A stretch of 64,000 nucleotides of DNA, taken from contig JNIN01000001.1 of assembly GCA_000702525.1 (NCBI GenBank), positions 558,001-622,000 on the forward strand, in the 5' to 3' direction. Under the pieces are notes generated by a model. It was not told where the DNA came from, ran no database searches, and worked only from the letters and a program-made list of their open reading frames with translations. Position 1 is the first letter of the stretch, and each line of letters opens with the position of its first letter. The DNA comes from Lachnospiraceae bacterium AC2012. GTDB taxonomy: Bacteria > Bacillota > Clostridia > Lachnospirales > Lachnospiraceae. The position numbers and the translations under genes are program-made. Shown here piece after piece: positions 47,193 to 55,370 of this stretch.

Positions 47193-47221
47193 ATAATAAG
47201 ATTCTCCCGATTTAGTTGCAA
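47193..47221 (-). promoter_or_regulatory. Promoter of groES-groEL
   Basis: TTGCAA (47216-47221) and TATTAT (47193-47198), 17-base spacer, on the minus strand, directly upstream of CIRCE. The stretch from here to 47294 shows no clear hairpin. Confidence 0.85.
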
Positions 47222-47294
47222 CAGTTGCCGCATCCCAAAATCAAGAAGAATCCTACTATTTTCTCGCGAAATCTCACTTATTCTATCAATTTGC

Positions 47295-48482
47295 TTATTT
47301 TTTCGTTTTCTTGTTATTCGTTAATGTTTTCTTTCTTCGGCTATTATTCACACTTTTTGTCACTGTATCCAAGATGGAATCTTTCATGGTATCTTTTCCT
47401 GAAATTGCAAGCTTCCGAAGAACTTCCTTGAACATTTCCTGATGTTCTTCTTTTACGGCTCCAATATTCTTTGAAAGTACACGAATCGTCTGTGTTGGAT
47501 TCTGAATCAAATCGTCAATCGTAAGAACACCACGTCTCTGTTCGGTTGCTAACAATCCAAACAATTCATCTACAAACATTTTTCTGGTTTCTTCGTCCAG
47601 TTCTGACAACCAGTTTTGAAATGTTTTCTGGAAACGTAAACTCTGATCTGAAATACCATGTTCCGATGGAACGATTCGGTTACGACAGACCTGCCAGGTA
47701 ATCATATCATGTTGTAATAACCCATCGGCCGCACTGACAATCACCTGTTTTTTCGCATGACTTTCAAACATCATAGAAACCACAGATTGTTCCGGCACAA
47801 TACGATGGATTTTCGGAACGATTCTTTGATATCCTTTGTCCGATAGTAACTGTTCTCGAAAGCCAGGACCATCATTGGAATAGATATCCAGAATTTTCTT
47901 TTGAATGGATGGCGCACAAAATGCACCGGCAAAAACTGCAAAATTGCCACCTTTCGAATGTCCACCGATTCGCAACTTCCGTCTTGTGTATTTAAAATTC
48001 TTGTTCAAATACTCTGCAGCCATGATTTGTCCCGGTGTTTTATAAAGAAAACTCATATTAAAATCTTCTTTCCACCCAACAATCGTATGATCCGTTCCAC
48101 GAAAGGCGATAAAATTCGTTCCATCCGGGAGTATATAGGTCATGCAGGCAAATTGCACCTGCGTTTCTTCATCCGTATGACTGACATACCCAGTCACTTT
48201 GATATCCTGATAGCGTTCTGCATGAATCATCTTATGCAGCAATAAAGGCGCAGTATACGCAGCTTCCGTCGCATTTTCAAATTCTGTATCCTTATGTTTT
48301 GCAAAAAACAAATCATGTAATTTCTGCATGGAAATCGTATGTTTGCAATCCGGACCCGGGACAATCCCGCCAAAATGCGCATATACAAGAAATGAAAATA
48401 CCAAATTATCGACTTCATTAAAGGGATCCACCGCAAAGGAAATGTCTCCTCGCCAGTCGATATAATCACTTAAATTTGACAT
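47295..48482 (-). CDS. Mbeg1-like (DUF2974) alpha/beta-hydrolase fold protein
   Basis: A 395-residue protein with a lipase-like core. IAFRGTDHTIVGWKEDF at about residues 125-141 resembles the oxyanion segment of class 3 lipases. RIGGHSKGGNFAVF carries the nucleophile elbow G-H-S-K-G with Ser176, and YSNDGPGF from 201 may supply the acid Asp. The N-terminus (NLSDYIDWRGDISF) is the DUF2974/Mbeg1 signature. The C-terminal 110 residues are helical and end very basic (RRKKTLTNNKKTKK). Catalysis is plausible; the substrate is unknown. No signal peptide is seen, so it is likely cytosolic. It follows the DUF308 gene by 18 bases. Confidence 0.85.
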   Translation of the reverse strand: MSNLSDYIDWRGDISFAVDPFNEVDNLVFSFLVYAHFGGIVPGPDCKHTISMQKLHDLFFAKHKDTEFENATEAAYTAPLLLHKMIHAERYQDIKVTGYVSHTDEETQVQFACMTYILPDGTNFIAFRGTDHTIVGWKEDFNMSFLYKTPGQIMAAEYLNKNFKYTRRKLRIGGHSKGGNFAVFAGAFCAPSIQKKILDIYSNDGPGFREQLLSDKGYQRIVPKIHRIVPEQSVVSMMFESHAKKQVIVSAADGLLQHDMITWQVCRNRIVPSEHGISDQSLRFQKTFQNWLSELDEETRKMFVDELFGLLATEQRRGVLTIDDLIQNPTQTIRVLSKNIGAVKEEHQEMFKEVLRKLAISGKDTMKDSILDTVTKSVNNSRRKKTLTNNKKTKK

Positions 48483-48500
48483 AGATTCTCCCCCACAAAA

Positions 48501-49169
48501 CTATTCTTCCAGTTGACTGATCGTATCCTCTTTTTCTTCCAGATTTTCCATTTCCGTCACCTCTGCCTCTTCCTGCAAAGCAACTTCTTTCTTTAATTCC
48601 TGCTCGCGATGATATCGATTTGTTTGAATGGCTACTACAATTTGAGAGATAACACCAATGATTCCAATGATAAACAAGAATACATAAAATGCATCCGCGT
48701 AATCATTTAACACACTCTCTTCTGCAAGTAACATCAAAACAGAAAATACGATTAAAACAGTAGCAAATACCAGTGTCAGCCACCAGGTTCCCTGCATATG
48801 CTTCATTTGAATGGTATGCTGTAACAAAATAACGCCTTCCACTAAAACCATAATACCAAGATAAATCGTAATAATCTGGACCACTTCTTCCGCTCTGATT
48901 AAAGTCACAAGAGCCATAATCAAAATCAATAGCCCCACGGAAAAATGATAGTTCGATACCATTTCATATTCTTTCTTTGCGAAATAACGAATCACAAGAT
49001 AGGAACCATAGGTCAAAAAAACGCCACCGGCAATGTAACAGAAATAAATCATCTTCATATCCGGTACGAAAATCATACATCCACCAACAATTCCTAAAAG
49101 CAAAAACAGAAGTACTGCTGCCAGTACTCCTGATATATTACTTCGATTTTTGTTATTTGTCTTTTCCAT
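48501..49169 (-). CDS. DUF308 (HdeD-like) membrane protein
   Basis: A 222-residue protein with six hydrophobic helices in residues 15-190 grouped in pairs (GVLAAVLLFLLLGIVGGCMIF, then pairs separated by short polar loops), the layout of DUF308/HdeD proteins. The C-terminal 35 residues are a cytosolic acidic tail (LQEEAEVTEMENLEEKED). HdeD in E. coli is linked to acid stress, but no function is established for this clostridial type. It sits between the CPBP protease and the DUF2974 hydrolase with gaps under 20 bases, so the three are probably transcribed together. Confidence 0.8.
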   Translation of the reverse strand: MEKTNNKNRSNISGVLAAVLLFLLLGIVGGCMIFVPDMKMIYFCYIAGGVFLTYGSYLVIRYFAKKEYEMVSNYHFSVGLLILIMALVTLIRAEEVVQIITIYLGIMVLVEGVILLQHTIQMKHMQGTWWLTLVFATVLIVFSVLMLLAEESVLNDYADAFYVFLFIIGIIGVISQIVVAIQTNRYHREQELKKEVALQEEAEVTEMENLEEKEDTISQLEE

Positions 49170-49185
49170 CGTTTCACTCCCCCTG

Positions 49186-49842
49186 TTAAAAAATAGTTGT
49201 ATAGAGAACTACAATAAGATTTGTAAGTCCATGCGCAACGATCGGTACCCAGATTTTATGATTCTTTAAATAAATCATACCCAATACGACTCCACAGATA
49301 CCTGCATATAGGAATTGTACCACATTAAAATGCATGATGCCAAAAAGAACTGCACTAAGAAGAATCGCTATTTTCTTATTCTGATACATCACTTCCAATT
49401 GTCCTGCAATAATTCCTCGATACAACAGTTCCTCCAACACTGGAACAAAAATCGCATTACAAAGAATCTTTATTACAAAACCACCCGAATACAATACTTT
49501 AGATGCCGATTCATAAGATGTCGTCTCTGGTAATAGATGAAACTGTGAAACCAGAATGTTTAATCCTAAGCCGACAATAAGAACCAGCAAAATGGACCCC
49601 AGATCAACGAAAGCATCTTCTCTACGGAACCACTTCTCAGCTCTTACAATGGGAGCTTTCCGATAAATCACATAAATAGGAATTATCGTAATGATGGCAG
49701 ACAGCATCAAACATGTTAACGGACTAACCTTTGAACCAATACTAACCAAAAACAGGAAATCCATTGCCTGATATACCAAATAGTATACAAGCAATGGATA
49801 CAGTATTTGGAAAAGTCGATTCATATGATATTTATGATTCAT
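49186..49842 (-). CDS. CPBP family intramembrane glutamic protease
   Basis: A 218-residue membrane protein with about six helices. The CPBP (CAAX/bacteriocin-protection) signature is complete: EELLYRG with E137, E138 and R142, FGIMHFN with H171, and a final His in AHGLTNLI (H204). These are the residues thought to form the glutamate-based active site. The substrate is unknown. AGGAG lies seven bases before the ATG. It follows the topoisomerase A gene by 13 bases, so it may be read through from that operon. Confidence 0.93.
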   Translation of the reverse strand: MNHKYHMNRLFQILYPLLVYYLVYQAMDFLFLVSIGSKVSPLTCLMLSAIITIIPIYVIYRKAPIVRAEKWFRREDAFVDLGSILLVLIVGLGLNILVSQFHLLPETTSYESASKVLYSGGFVIKILCNAIFVPVLEELLYRGIIAGQLEVMYQNKKIAILLSAVLFGIMHFNVVQFLYAGICGVVLGMIYLKNHKIWVPIVAHGLTNLIVVLYTTIF

Positions 49843-49855
49843 TCCACTTCTCCTG

Positions 49856-52090
49856 TTATTTCTTTACACCCTTTGTGTCTCTTGGTGATACATGTAAACG
49901 CCCTAATTGTACGCTCTTACTCTTTACCTTAACGGTAGGATTATCGCCCGGTTTCAAGATACAAACGCCCTTTAAGCTATCGCCTTCTTCCAAACGAATA
50001 CCACGTACACCAACCGCTGCTTTCTTCTTCTCTGGAATATCCGCAGCATCAATTCTAAGGAAATACTGATTCTTAGAATACATAACGACATTGTCGCCTT
50101 CTTCTACAATACCAACGCGAAGCACCAAATCATCCTCTGCAAGTTTTGTAGCAGCTGTCGTTCTCTTAGAAACATCAAACAGACCACCATCTACAACCTT
50201 AACCATACCTGCAGCGGTTGCAAAAAGAATCTTCTTATCCTTCATATTCTGCAATGCTTCAATCAACAGAACATCTTCTTTTCGCGTATCATAATTACTT
50301 ACATTATCAATCGGAATGCCTTTATCTCTAAATTTACCCATTGGTAAATCCAGTACTTTAATCAGATGCATCTGCCCCTGACTTGTAAATACACCCAGTT
50401 TATCCAGGTTTTTACAGAAGATAATCTTCTTACTTTCACTATCGGCAGCTTCCTTATTTCGATCATAAGTAGCCTTGTCAATCACTCTCGCATAGGCAAA
50501 CTTATCGAGAAGAACAACGACATCTTCTTCTTCGATTGGCTTCTCTTCCACAACAGCCTCTGCTACATTATCGATTACCGTCTTACGAGGAGTTGCAAAT
50601 TCCTTCTTAATGCTCTGAAGATCCTTCATGATAACCTTCGCCATAGAGCTTCGATTTTCTAAAATATCTGTGTATGTCTGGATATTCTTAACGGTTTCAT
50701 CGAATTCCTTCTTCAAAGCTTCAATTTCGAGACCAATCAATCGATGCAGGCGCATCTCAAGGATTGCCGTCGCCTGATTTTCTGTGAAATGTAACTGCTT
50801 TGCGTCTTCGCGTGACTGCGCAGATTTGAAATGGATCGCATCAACATTTCCATTAATCAAACAATCTTTGGCATCTTTAACATTTTTACTTCCACGAAGG
50901 ATTTCAATAATCAGGTCAATAACATCACAAGCTTTAATTAAGCCTTCCTGAATTTCTTTCTTATCCTGTTCCTTCTTAAGAAGAGTTGTATACTTCTTTG
51001 TTGCAAGTTCAAACTGGAAGTTTACATGATGGCGAATCATTGGAACAACGCCCAGTGTTTCCGGTCTTCCATCACAAACTGCAAGCATATTTACGCCGAA
51101 CGTATCTTCCAGACGTGTTTTCTTGTAAAGAAGGTTACATACATTTTCAGCATCCGCACCCTTCTTTAATTCGACTACAATACGGATACCTTCTTTGGAT
51201 GACATATTAGAAATATCCGTAATGTCATTTGTCTTATGTGTCTCTACTAAGCTATAAATATCATTTAAGAACTTACCGATATTTGCGCCAATCATGGTAT
51301 AAGGAATCTCTGTAATAACGATTGCCTGCTTACCGCCCTTAATCTTTTCGATTTCCACTTTACCACGCAGCTTAATCTTACCTACACCCGTAGAATAAAT
51401 CTGTTTTAGATCATCCTTATTGGTAACAATGCCGCCCGTAGGAAAATCCGGACCAGGAATATATTCCATCATTTCCTCTGTAGACATATCCGGATTCTTC
51501 ATGTATGCAATCACACCATCGATGACTTCTCCAAGGTTATGCGTTGGAATAGACGTTGCCATACCTACCGCAATACCTTCTGCACCATTGACCAAAAGGT
51601 TTGGTACACGAACCGGTAAAACTTCCGGTTCCTTTTCTGTTTCATCGAAGTTTGGAAGGAAATTTACAACATCCTTGTCCAAATCCTGCAGATATACTTC
51701 CTGTGTAATCTTCTTAAGACGCGCTTCTGTATATCGCATCGCAGCGGCGCCATCGCCTTCGATGGAGCCAAAGTTACCATGGCCATCCACAAGTGGTAAT
51801 CCCATCTTGAAATCCTGTGCTAATACTACAAGCGCACCATAAATAGAACTATCCCCATGTGGGTGGTATTTACCCATCGTATCACCGACAATACGAGCGG
51901 ATTTACGATAAGGCTTATCATAACGAATTCCTAATTCATACATATCATAGAGTGTTCTACGCTGTACCGGTTTCAAACCGTCACGAACGTCTGGAAGAGC
52001 TCGTGCTACAATAACACTCATCGCATAATCGATATAAGATTTCTGCATGATTTCAGAATATTCTGTCTGAATCAATCTATCATTTACCAT
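49856..52090 (-). CDS. Type IIA DNA topoisomerase subunit A (ParC/GyrA family)
   Basis: Breakage-reunion subunit, 744 residues. DYAMSVIVARALPDVRDGLKP opens the winged-helix domain, shown here as SVIVARALPDVRDGLKP. The catalytic Tyr is Y120 in AAAMRYTEARL. The C-terminal beta-propeller (about 500-744) has no GyrA-box of the QRRGGKG type, which favours a topoisomerase IV or paralogous role over a supercoiling gyrase. The QRDR reads HPHGDSSIYG: Ser81 aligns with E. coli GyrA S83 and Gly85 with D87. It follows the B subunit gene by 15 bases. The classical gyrA/gyrB pair near dnaA is not in the window, so the exact role is open. Confidence 0.9.
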   Translation of the reverse strand: MVNDRLIQTEYSEIMQKSYIDYAMSVIVARALPDVRDGLKPVQRRTLYDMYELGIRYDKPYRKSARIVGDTMGKYHPHGDSSIYGALVVLAQDFKMGLPLVDGHGNFGSIEGDGAAAMRYTEARLKKITQEVYLQDLDKDVVNFLPNFDETEKEPEVLPVRVPNLLVNGAEGIAVGMATSIPTHNLGEVIDGVIAYMKNPDMSTEEMMEYIPGPDFPTGGIVTNKDDLKQIYSTGVGKIKLRGKVEIEKIKGGKQAIVITEIPYTMIGANIGKFLNDIYSLVETHKTNDITDISNMSSKEGIRIVVELKKGADAENVCNLLYKKTRLEDTFGVNMLAVCDGRPETLGVVPMIRHHVNFQFELATKKYTTLLKKEQDKKEIQEGLIKACDVIDLIIEILRGSKNVKDAKDCLINGNVDAIHFKSAQSREDAKQLHFTENQATAILEMRLHRLIGLEIEALKKEFDETVKNIQTYTDILENRSSMAKVIMKDLQSIKKEFATPRKTVIDNVAEAVVEEKPIEEEDVVVLLDKFAYARVIDKATYDRNKEAADSESKKIIFCKNLDKLGVFTSQGQMHLIKVLDLPMGKFRDKGIPIDNVSNYDTRKEDVLLIEALQNMKDKKILFATAAGMVKVVDGGLFDVSKRTTAATKLAEDDLVLRVGIVEEGDNVVMYSKNQYFLRIDAADIPEKKKAAVGVRGIRLEEGDSLKGVCILKPGDNPTVKVKSKSVQLGRLHVSPRDTKGVKK

Positions 52091-52105
52091 AAAATACTCC
52101 TAACA

Positions 52106-54037
52106 CTATACATCCAATTCCGCATCTCTAGCATGTGCATGGATAAATTCACGTCTTGGTGGTACATCATTACCCATCAGAAGTTCTGTTACATCTGATG
52201 CCATACGACCATCCTCAATTTCAACCTTACGAAGCATACGTTTTTCAGGGTCTAATGTTGTTTCCCATAACTGTTCCGCATCCATTTCTCCAAGACCCTT
52301 ATATCTCTGTAACGTAAATTTGCCCTTGTGTGTTTTACGATACTTCTCTAATGCTTCATCATCATATAAATATTCTTCTTCTCCACGCTGTGGCATAGCC
52401 TTATAAAGTGGAGGCATCGCAATATATACATGACCTTCATAAATCAGTTCCGGCATAAAACGATAAAACAGTGTCAAAAGCAAGGTAGCAATATGTGCAC
52501 CATCGACGTCGGCATCGGCCATGATAATAATCTTGTCATAACGAAGCTTTGTAATATCAAAATCATTTCCATATCCTTCGGAGAAACCACAGCCAAATGC
52601 ATTAATCATGGTCTTGATTTCGGCATTTGCAAGAACTTTATCGATGGAAGCCTTCTCTACATTCAAAATCTTACCACGAATTGGTAAAATCGCCTGGTAC
52701 ATACGATCTCTGGCAGTCTTTGCGGAACCACCAGCGGAATCTCCCTCGACGATAAAGATTTCACATTTCTTTGCATCTCGACTCTCACAGTTTGCCAATT
52801 TACCATTGGAATCAAAGGAGAACTTCTGCTTTGTAAGAAGGTTTGTCTTCGCACGTTCTTCCGTCTTACGAATCTTAGCCGCTTTTTCCGCGCAACTAAG
52901 TACATTCTTTAAGATTTCTACATTACGATCAAAATACAAAGGAATCTCATCACTTGTAACCTTGGATGTAGACTTTGCAGCATCCTGGTTATCAAGCTTT
53001 GTCTTTGTTTGTCCTTCAAAACGAGGATCCGGATGTTTCACAGAAATAACCGCAGTCATACCATTTCTAACATCCGCACCGGTAAAGTTTGGATCCTTGT
53101 CTTTCAGAATACCCAGCTCACGGGCATAACTATTCATAATTGATGTAAATGTTGTCTTGAAACCTGTAATATGTGTACCACCCTCTGAGTTATAGATGTT
53201 ATTACAGAAACCAAGAATATTCTCATGGAACTCATTCACATACTGGAAGGCAACCTGAACCTGGATATTATCTGCTTCCCCTTCAAAATAAATGACATCA
53301 TGAATTGGCTCAGCATTCTTATTAATTGCTTTGACAAATCCAATAATACCCTCTGGTTCATGATAAACAATATGTTCTGGAGCTTCTAATTTATCTGTTC
53401 GAAGATCATCATAAATAATCGTAAGATTTGGATTCAAATAAGCAGTCTCATGAAGACGGCTCTTAATCTCATCTTCTTTAAATCTTGTCTTTTCGAAAAT
53501 CTCTGGATCTGGCAAGAAATTAATCTTCGTACCTGTTTTCTTTGTTTTTCCCAAGGTTGGGAGTAATCCGTTCACCAACTGTTCCACAGGACGTCCCTGC
53601 TCAAAACGATCATGGTGAATATATCCATCTCTGGAAATCTCTATATCAAGATAAGTTGATAATGCATTGACAGCGGAAGAACCTACACCATGGAGACCTC
53701 CACTTGTCTTATATGCGCTGTCATCAAACTTACCACCAGCGTGTAATGTTGTAAGAACCACTCGTTCTGCCGGAATACCCTTCGCGTGTAAACCTACCGG
53801 GATACCACGTCCATTGTCTTCTACGGTACAAGATCCATTCGCTTCTAACGTAACATGGATTTCCGTACAAAAACCTGCAAGATGTTCATCCACAGAGTTA
53901 TCTACGATTTCATAGATACAATGATTGAGACCCTTAGTAGATACAGAACCAATATACATACCAGGACGTTTACGAACTGCTTCCAGCCCCTCTAAAACTG
54001 ATATGCTGCTCTCATCATAAACTTCTTTCTTAGCCAT
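52106..54037 (-). CDS. Type IIA DNA topoisomerase subunit B (ParE/GyrB family)
   Basis: ATPase subunit of about 643 residues. GHKL motifs: IYEIVDNSVDEHLAGF, VEDNGRGIPVG and TLHAGGKFDDSAYKTSGGLHG. TOPRIM motifs: IVEGDSAGGSAK with its Glu and MADADVDGAHI with the DxD pair. GQTKTKLDNQ is the QTK loop. It ends with LQRYKGLGEMDAEQLWETTLDP and a short tail, with no insertion of the Gram-negative GyrB type. The ATG at 54037 before AKKEVYDESS is chosen; the frame extends 34 codons further but crosses the promoter. GGAAAGGGAAG lies upstream. It pairs with subunit A just downstream. Confidence 0.92.
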   Translation of the reverse strand: MAKKEVYDESSISVLEGLEAVRKRPGMYIGSVSTKGLNHCIYEIVDNSVDEHLAGFCTEIHVTLEANGSCTVEDNGRGIPVGLHAKGIPAERVVLTTLHAGGKFDDSAYKTSGGLHGVGSSAVNALSTYLDIEISRDGYIHHDRFEQGRPVEQLVNGLLPTLGKTKKTGTKINFLPDPEIFEKTRFKEDEIKSRLHETAYLNPNLTIIYDDLRTDKLEAPEHIVYHEPEGIIGFVKAINKNAEPIHDVIYFEGEADNIQVQVAFQYVNEFHENILGFCNNIYNSEGGTHITGFKTTFTSIMNSYARELGILKDKDPNFTGADVRNGMTAVISVKHPDPRFEGQTKTKLDNQDAAKSTSKVTSDEIPLYFDRNVEILKNVLSCAEKAAKIRKTEERAKTNLLTKQKFSFDSNGKLANCESRDAKKCEIFIVEGDSAGGSAKTARDRMYQAILPIRGKILNVEKASIDKVLANAEIKTMINAFGCGFSEGYGNDFDITKLRYDKIIIMADADVDGAHIATLLLTLFYRFMPELIYEGHVYIAMPPLYKAMPQRGEEEYLYDDEALEKYRKTHKGKFTLQRYKGLGEMDAEQLWETTLDPEKRMLRKVEIEDGRMASDVTELLMGNDVPPRREFIHAHARDAELDV

Positions 54038-54059
54038 AAAACTTCCCTTTCCATTATTA

Positions 54060-54078
54060 TAGGCACAAAATCTGCCTA
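54060..54078 (-). repeat. Inverted repeat in the topoisomerase leader
   Basis: TAGGCA - 7 bases - TGCCTA, between the predicted transcription start (about 54082) and the ribosome site. It could form a small RNA hairpin or bind protein; no T-run follows, so it is not a terminator. Confidence 0.5.
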
Positions 54079-54088
54079 TCTCGTCGAG

Positions 54089-54117
54089 ATTATAACACAA
54101 GGTTTTGTGTAATGCAA
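54089..54117 (-). promoter_or_regulatory. Promoter of the topoisomerase B-A unit, with a palindrome in the spacer
   Basis: TTGCAT (54112-54117) and TATAAT (54089-54094) 17 bases apart, with TGT ahead of the -10 (TGTTATAAT). The spacer (54095-54110) contains ACACAA-N4-TTGTGT, a perfect 6-base inverted repeat. This could be an operator, or simply sequence chance. Confidence 0.78.
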
Positions 54118-54177
54118 ACAACCGTTCTGTTAAATCCAACGGCCCTGTCCGATGTTTTCCATTTCCTTGACTTGGGC

Positions 54178-54208
54178 AAAAAAATCTCCGGGCATTTCCA
54201 CCCGGAGA
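54178..54208 (-). terminator. Intrinsic terminator of the dut/phosphoribosyltransferase region
   Basis: Eight-base-pair GC-rich stem TCTCCGGG with an 8-base loop, followed on the minus strand by seven T. It lies 17 bases past the phosphoribosyltransferase-like gene and separates it from the topoisomerase promoter. Confidence 0.93.
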
Positions 54209-54224
54209 AATGAATGATTAAATT

Positions 54225-54881
54225 CTACAATTTTGAATATCCATAGCCATTTACCATTGCTTCCAATGGAATCTTCTTCTGACAGAACGGACATTCATTC
54301 GGTGCATATGCTGCATATCCCGGCAAATCTTTCTCCGTAAACAGTGTAAATACATCCTGATTACCAACTTTATCTACCGTACTAAAAATAGAGCAAACAC
54401 CATTAATAATTCCACCATAATATTCAATACATTCCAGAGCTTTTGATACCGTTTCTCCTGTTGTCATCGTATCTACAAGTACAATAACCTGTTTACCCTC
54501 GACTGCAGGGCGAATGTTCTCACGGAACATAAATTGATGAATGGTATTTTCTTCTGGATGAACAACATAAATGGTTTCATGCATATTATTCATATGGATA
54601 TCCGCTTTTTCCAATTCATTTGCAAGGAAACCGCCAAGCATCTCCATACTATCCAGACAAACAATCGTATCGACCGTTGTCACTCTGTTCATAAGCTTTG
54701 AACGTAAGCTTCTAGCCGCCTCTTTTGCCTCACTTACACGCACCTTTAATCGTGTAACATCAATATAATAATTGATATGTGACTGACTCGTTGCAAAATG
54801 ACCCTGACAGGCATTGATGGTAATGGAACCATCGCCCTCAGAATAGAACTTCATCATACGTTCTCTAATTGAATCTCCCAT
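54225..54881 (-). CDS. Orotate phosphoribosyltransferase-like (type I PRTase) protein with C-terminal CxxC
   Basis: A 218-residue type I phosphoribosyltransferase fold. VIVLVDTMTTGETVSKALE near residues 133-151 is the PRPP-binding motif (VLVDTMTTGET, with Thr for the usual second Asp). TIVCLDSMEMLGGFLANEL is the earlier strand-loop. The C-terminus ends with NECPFCQKKIPLE, one CxxC pair that may bind metal together with another ligand. Classical PyrE motifs are not clearly present, and pyrimidine genes are not adjacent, so the true substrate is open. It is 25 bases after dut and ends at a strong terminator. The start (GGATTC-type context) has a weak GGAGG upstream (GGGAGGT). Confidence 0.8.
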   Translation of the reverse strand: MGDSIRERMMKFYSEGDGSITINACQGHFATSQSHINYYIDVTRLKVRVSEAKEAARSLRSKLMNRVTTVDTIVCLDSMEMLGGFLANELEKADIHMNNMHETIYVVHPEENTIHQFMFRENIRPAVEGKQVIVLVDTMTTGETVSKALECIEYYGGIINGVCSIFSTVDKVGNQDVFTLFTEKDLPGYAAYAPNECPFCQKKIPLEAMVNGYGYSKL

Positions 54882-54906
54882 ACACTATAACCTCCCATTA
54901 CTTATG

Positions 54907-55341
54907 CTATTTACCTGTGGAACCAAATCCCCCAGCTCCACGCTGCGTCTCTGAAAGAGTTTCCACTTCGTCAAACTCTACAGATAAAAATGGAAGCACT
55001 ACAAGTTGTGCAATCTTCTCGCCAACGGTTACAACGCGTTCTACTTCACTGTCATTATGCAAAGCCACTTTGATTTCGCCACGATAATCTGCATCTACAA
55101 CTCCCGTACAATTTGCAGGTCTAAGTCCTTCCTTTGAAGATAATCCACTACGTGCAAAAATTCCACCAAAATATCCTTCTGGAATTGCTGCAGCAAGGCC
55201 TGTTCCAATCATCTTTGTTTCATGTGGCTTGATCACAACATCTTCCTCCATGCAAGCAAAGAGATCATAACCAGCTGCTGAAGCAGAACCTCTTTCCGGT
55301 AAAACTGCACTTTCCTGTAATTTCTTAATCTCTATTTTCAT
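54907..55341 (-). CDS. dut: dUTP diphosphatase
   Basis: Hydrolyses dUTP to dUMP, keeping uracil out of DNA and supplying dTMP synthesis. The 144-residue protein is a trimeric dUTPase: SAAGYDLFAC near the start, GGIFARSGLSSKEGLRP (P-loop-like phosphate site), GVVDADYRGEIKVAL with the catalytic Asp, and the C-terminal arm RGAGGFGSTGK. The ATG at 55341 is set by GAGGAG upstream; an in-frame TTG five codons earlier lies within that site. It lies between gpsA (29 bases) and the phosphoribosyltransferase-like gene. Confidence 0.97.
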   Translation of the reverse strand: MKIEIKKLQESAVLPERGSASAAGYDLFACMEEDVVIKPHETKMIGTGLAAAIPEGYFGGIFARSGLSSKEGLRPANCTGVVDADYRGEIKVALHNDSEVERVVTVGEKIAQLVVLPFLSVEFDEVETLSETQRGAGGFGSTGK

Positions 55342-55370
55342 TATAGTTCTCCTCAATCAAAATGGAAACC

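Noticed and set aside
52608-53129. Plus-strand open frame of 173 codons inside the topoisomerase B gene
   Set aside because: It lies opposite the TOPRIM and QTK-loop regions, which fix the coding strand; codon pattern and lack of motif mark it as a shadow.
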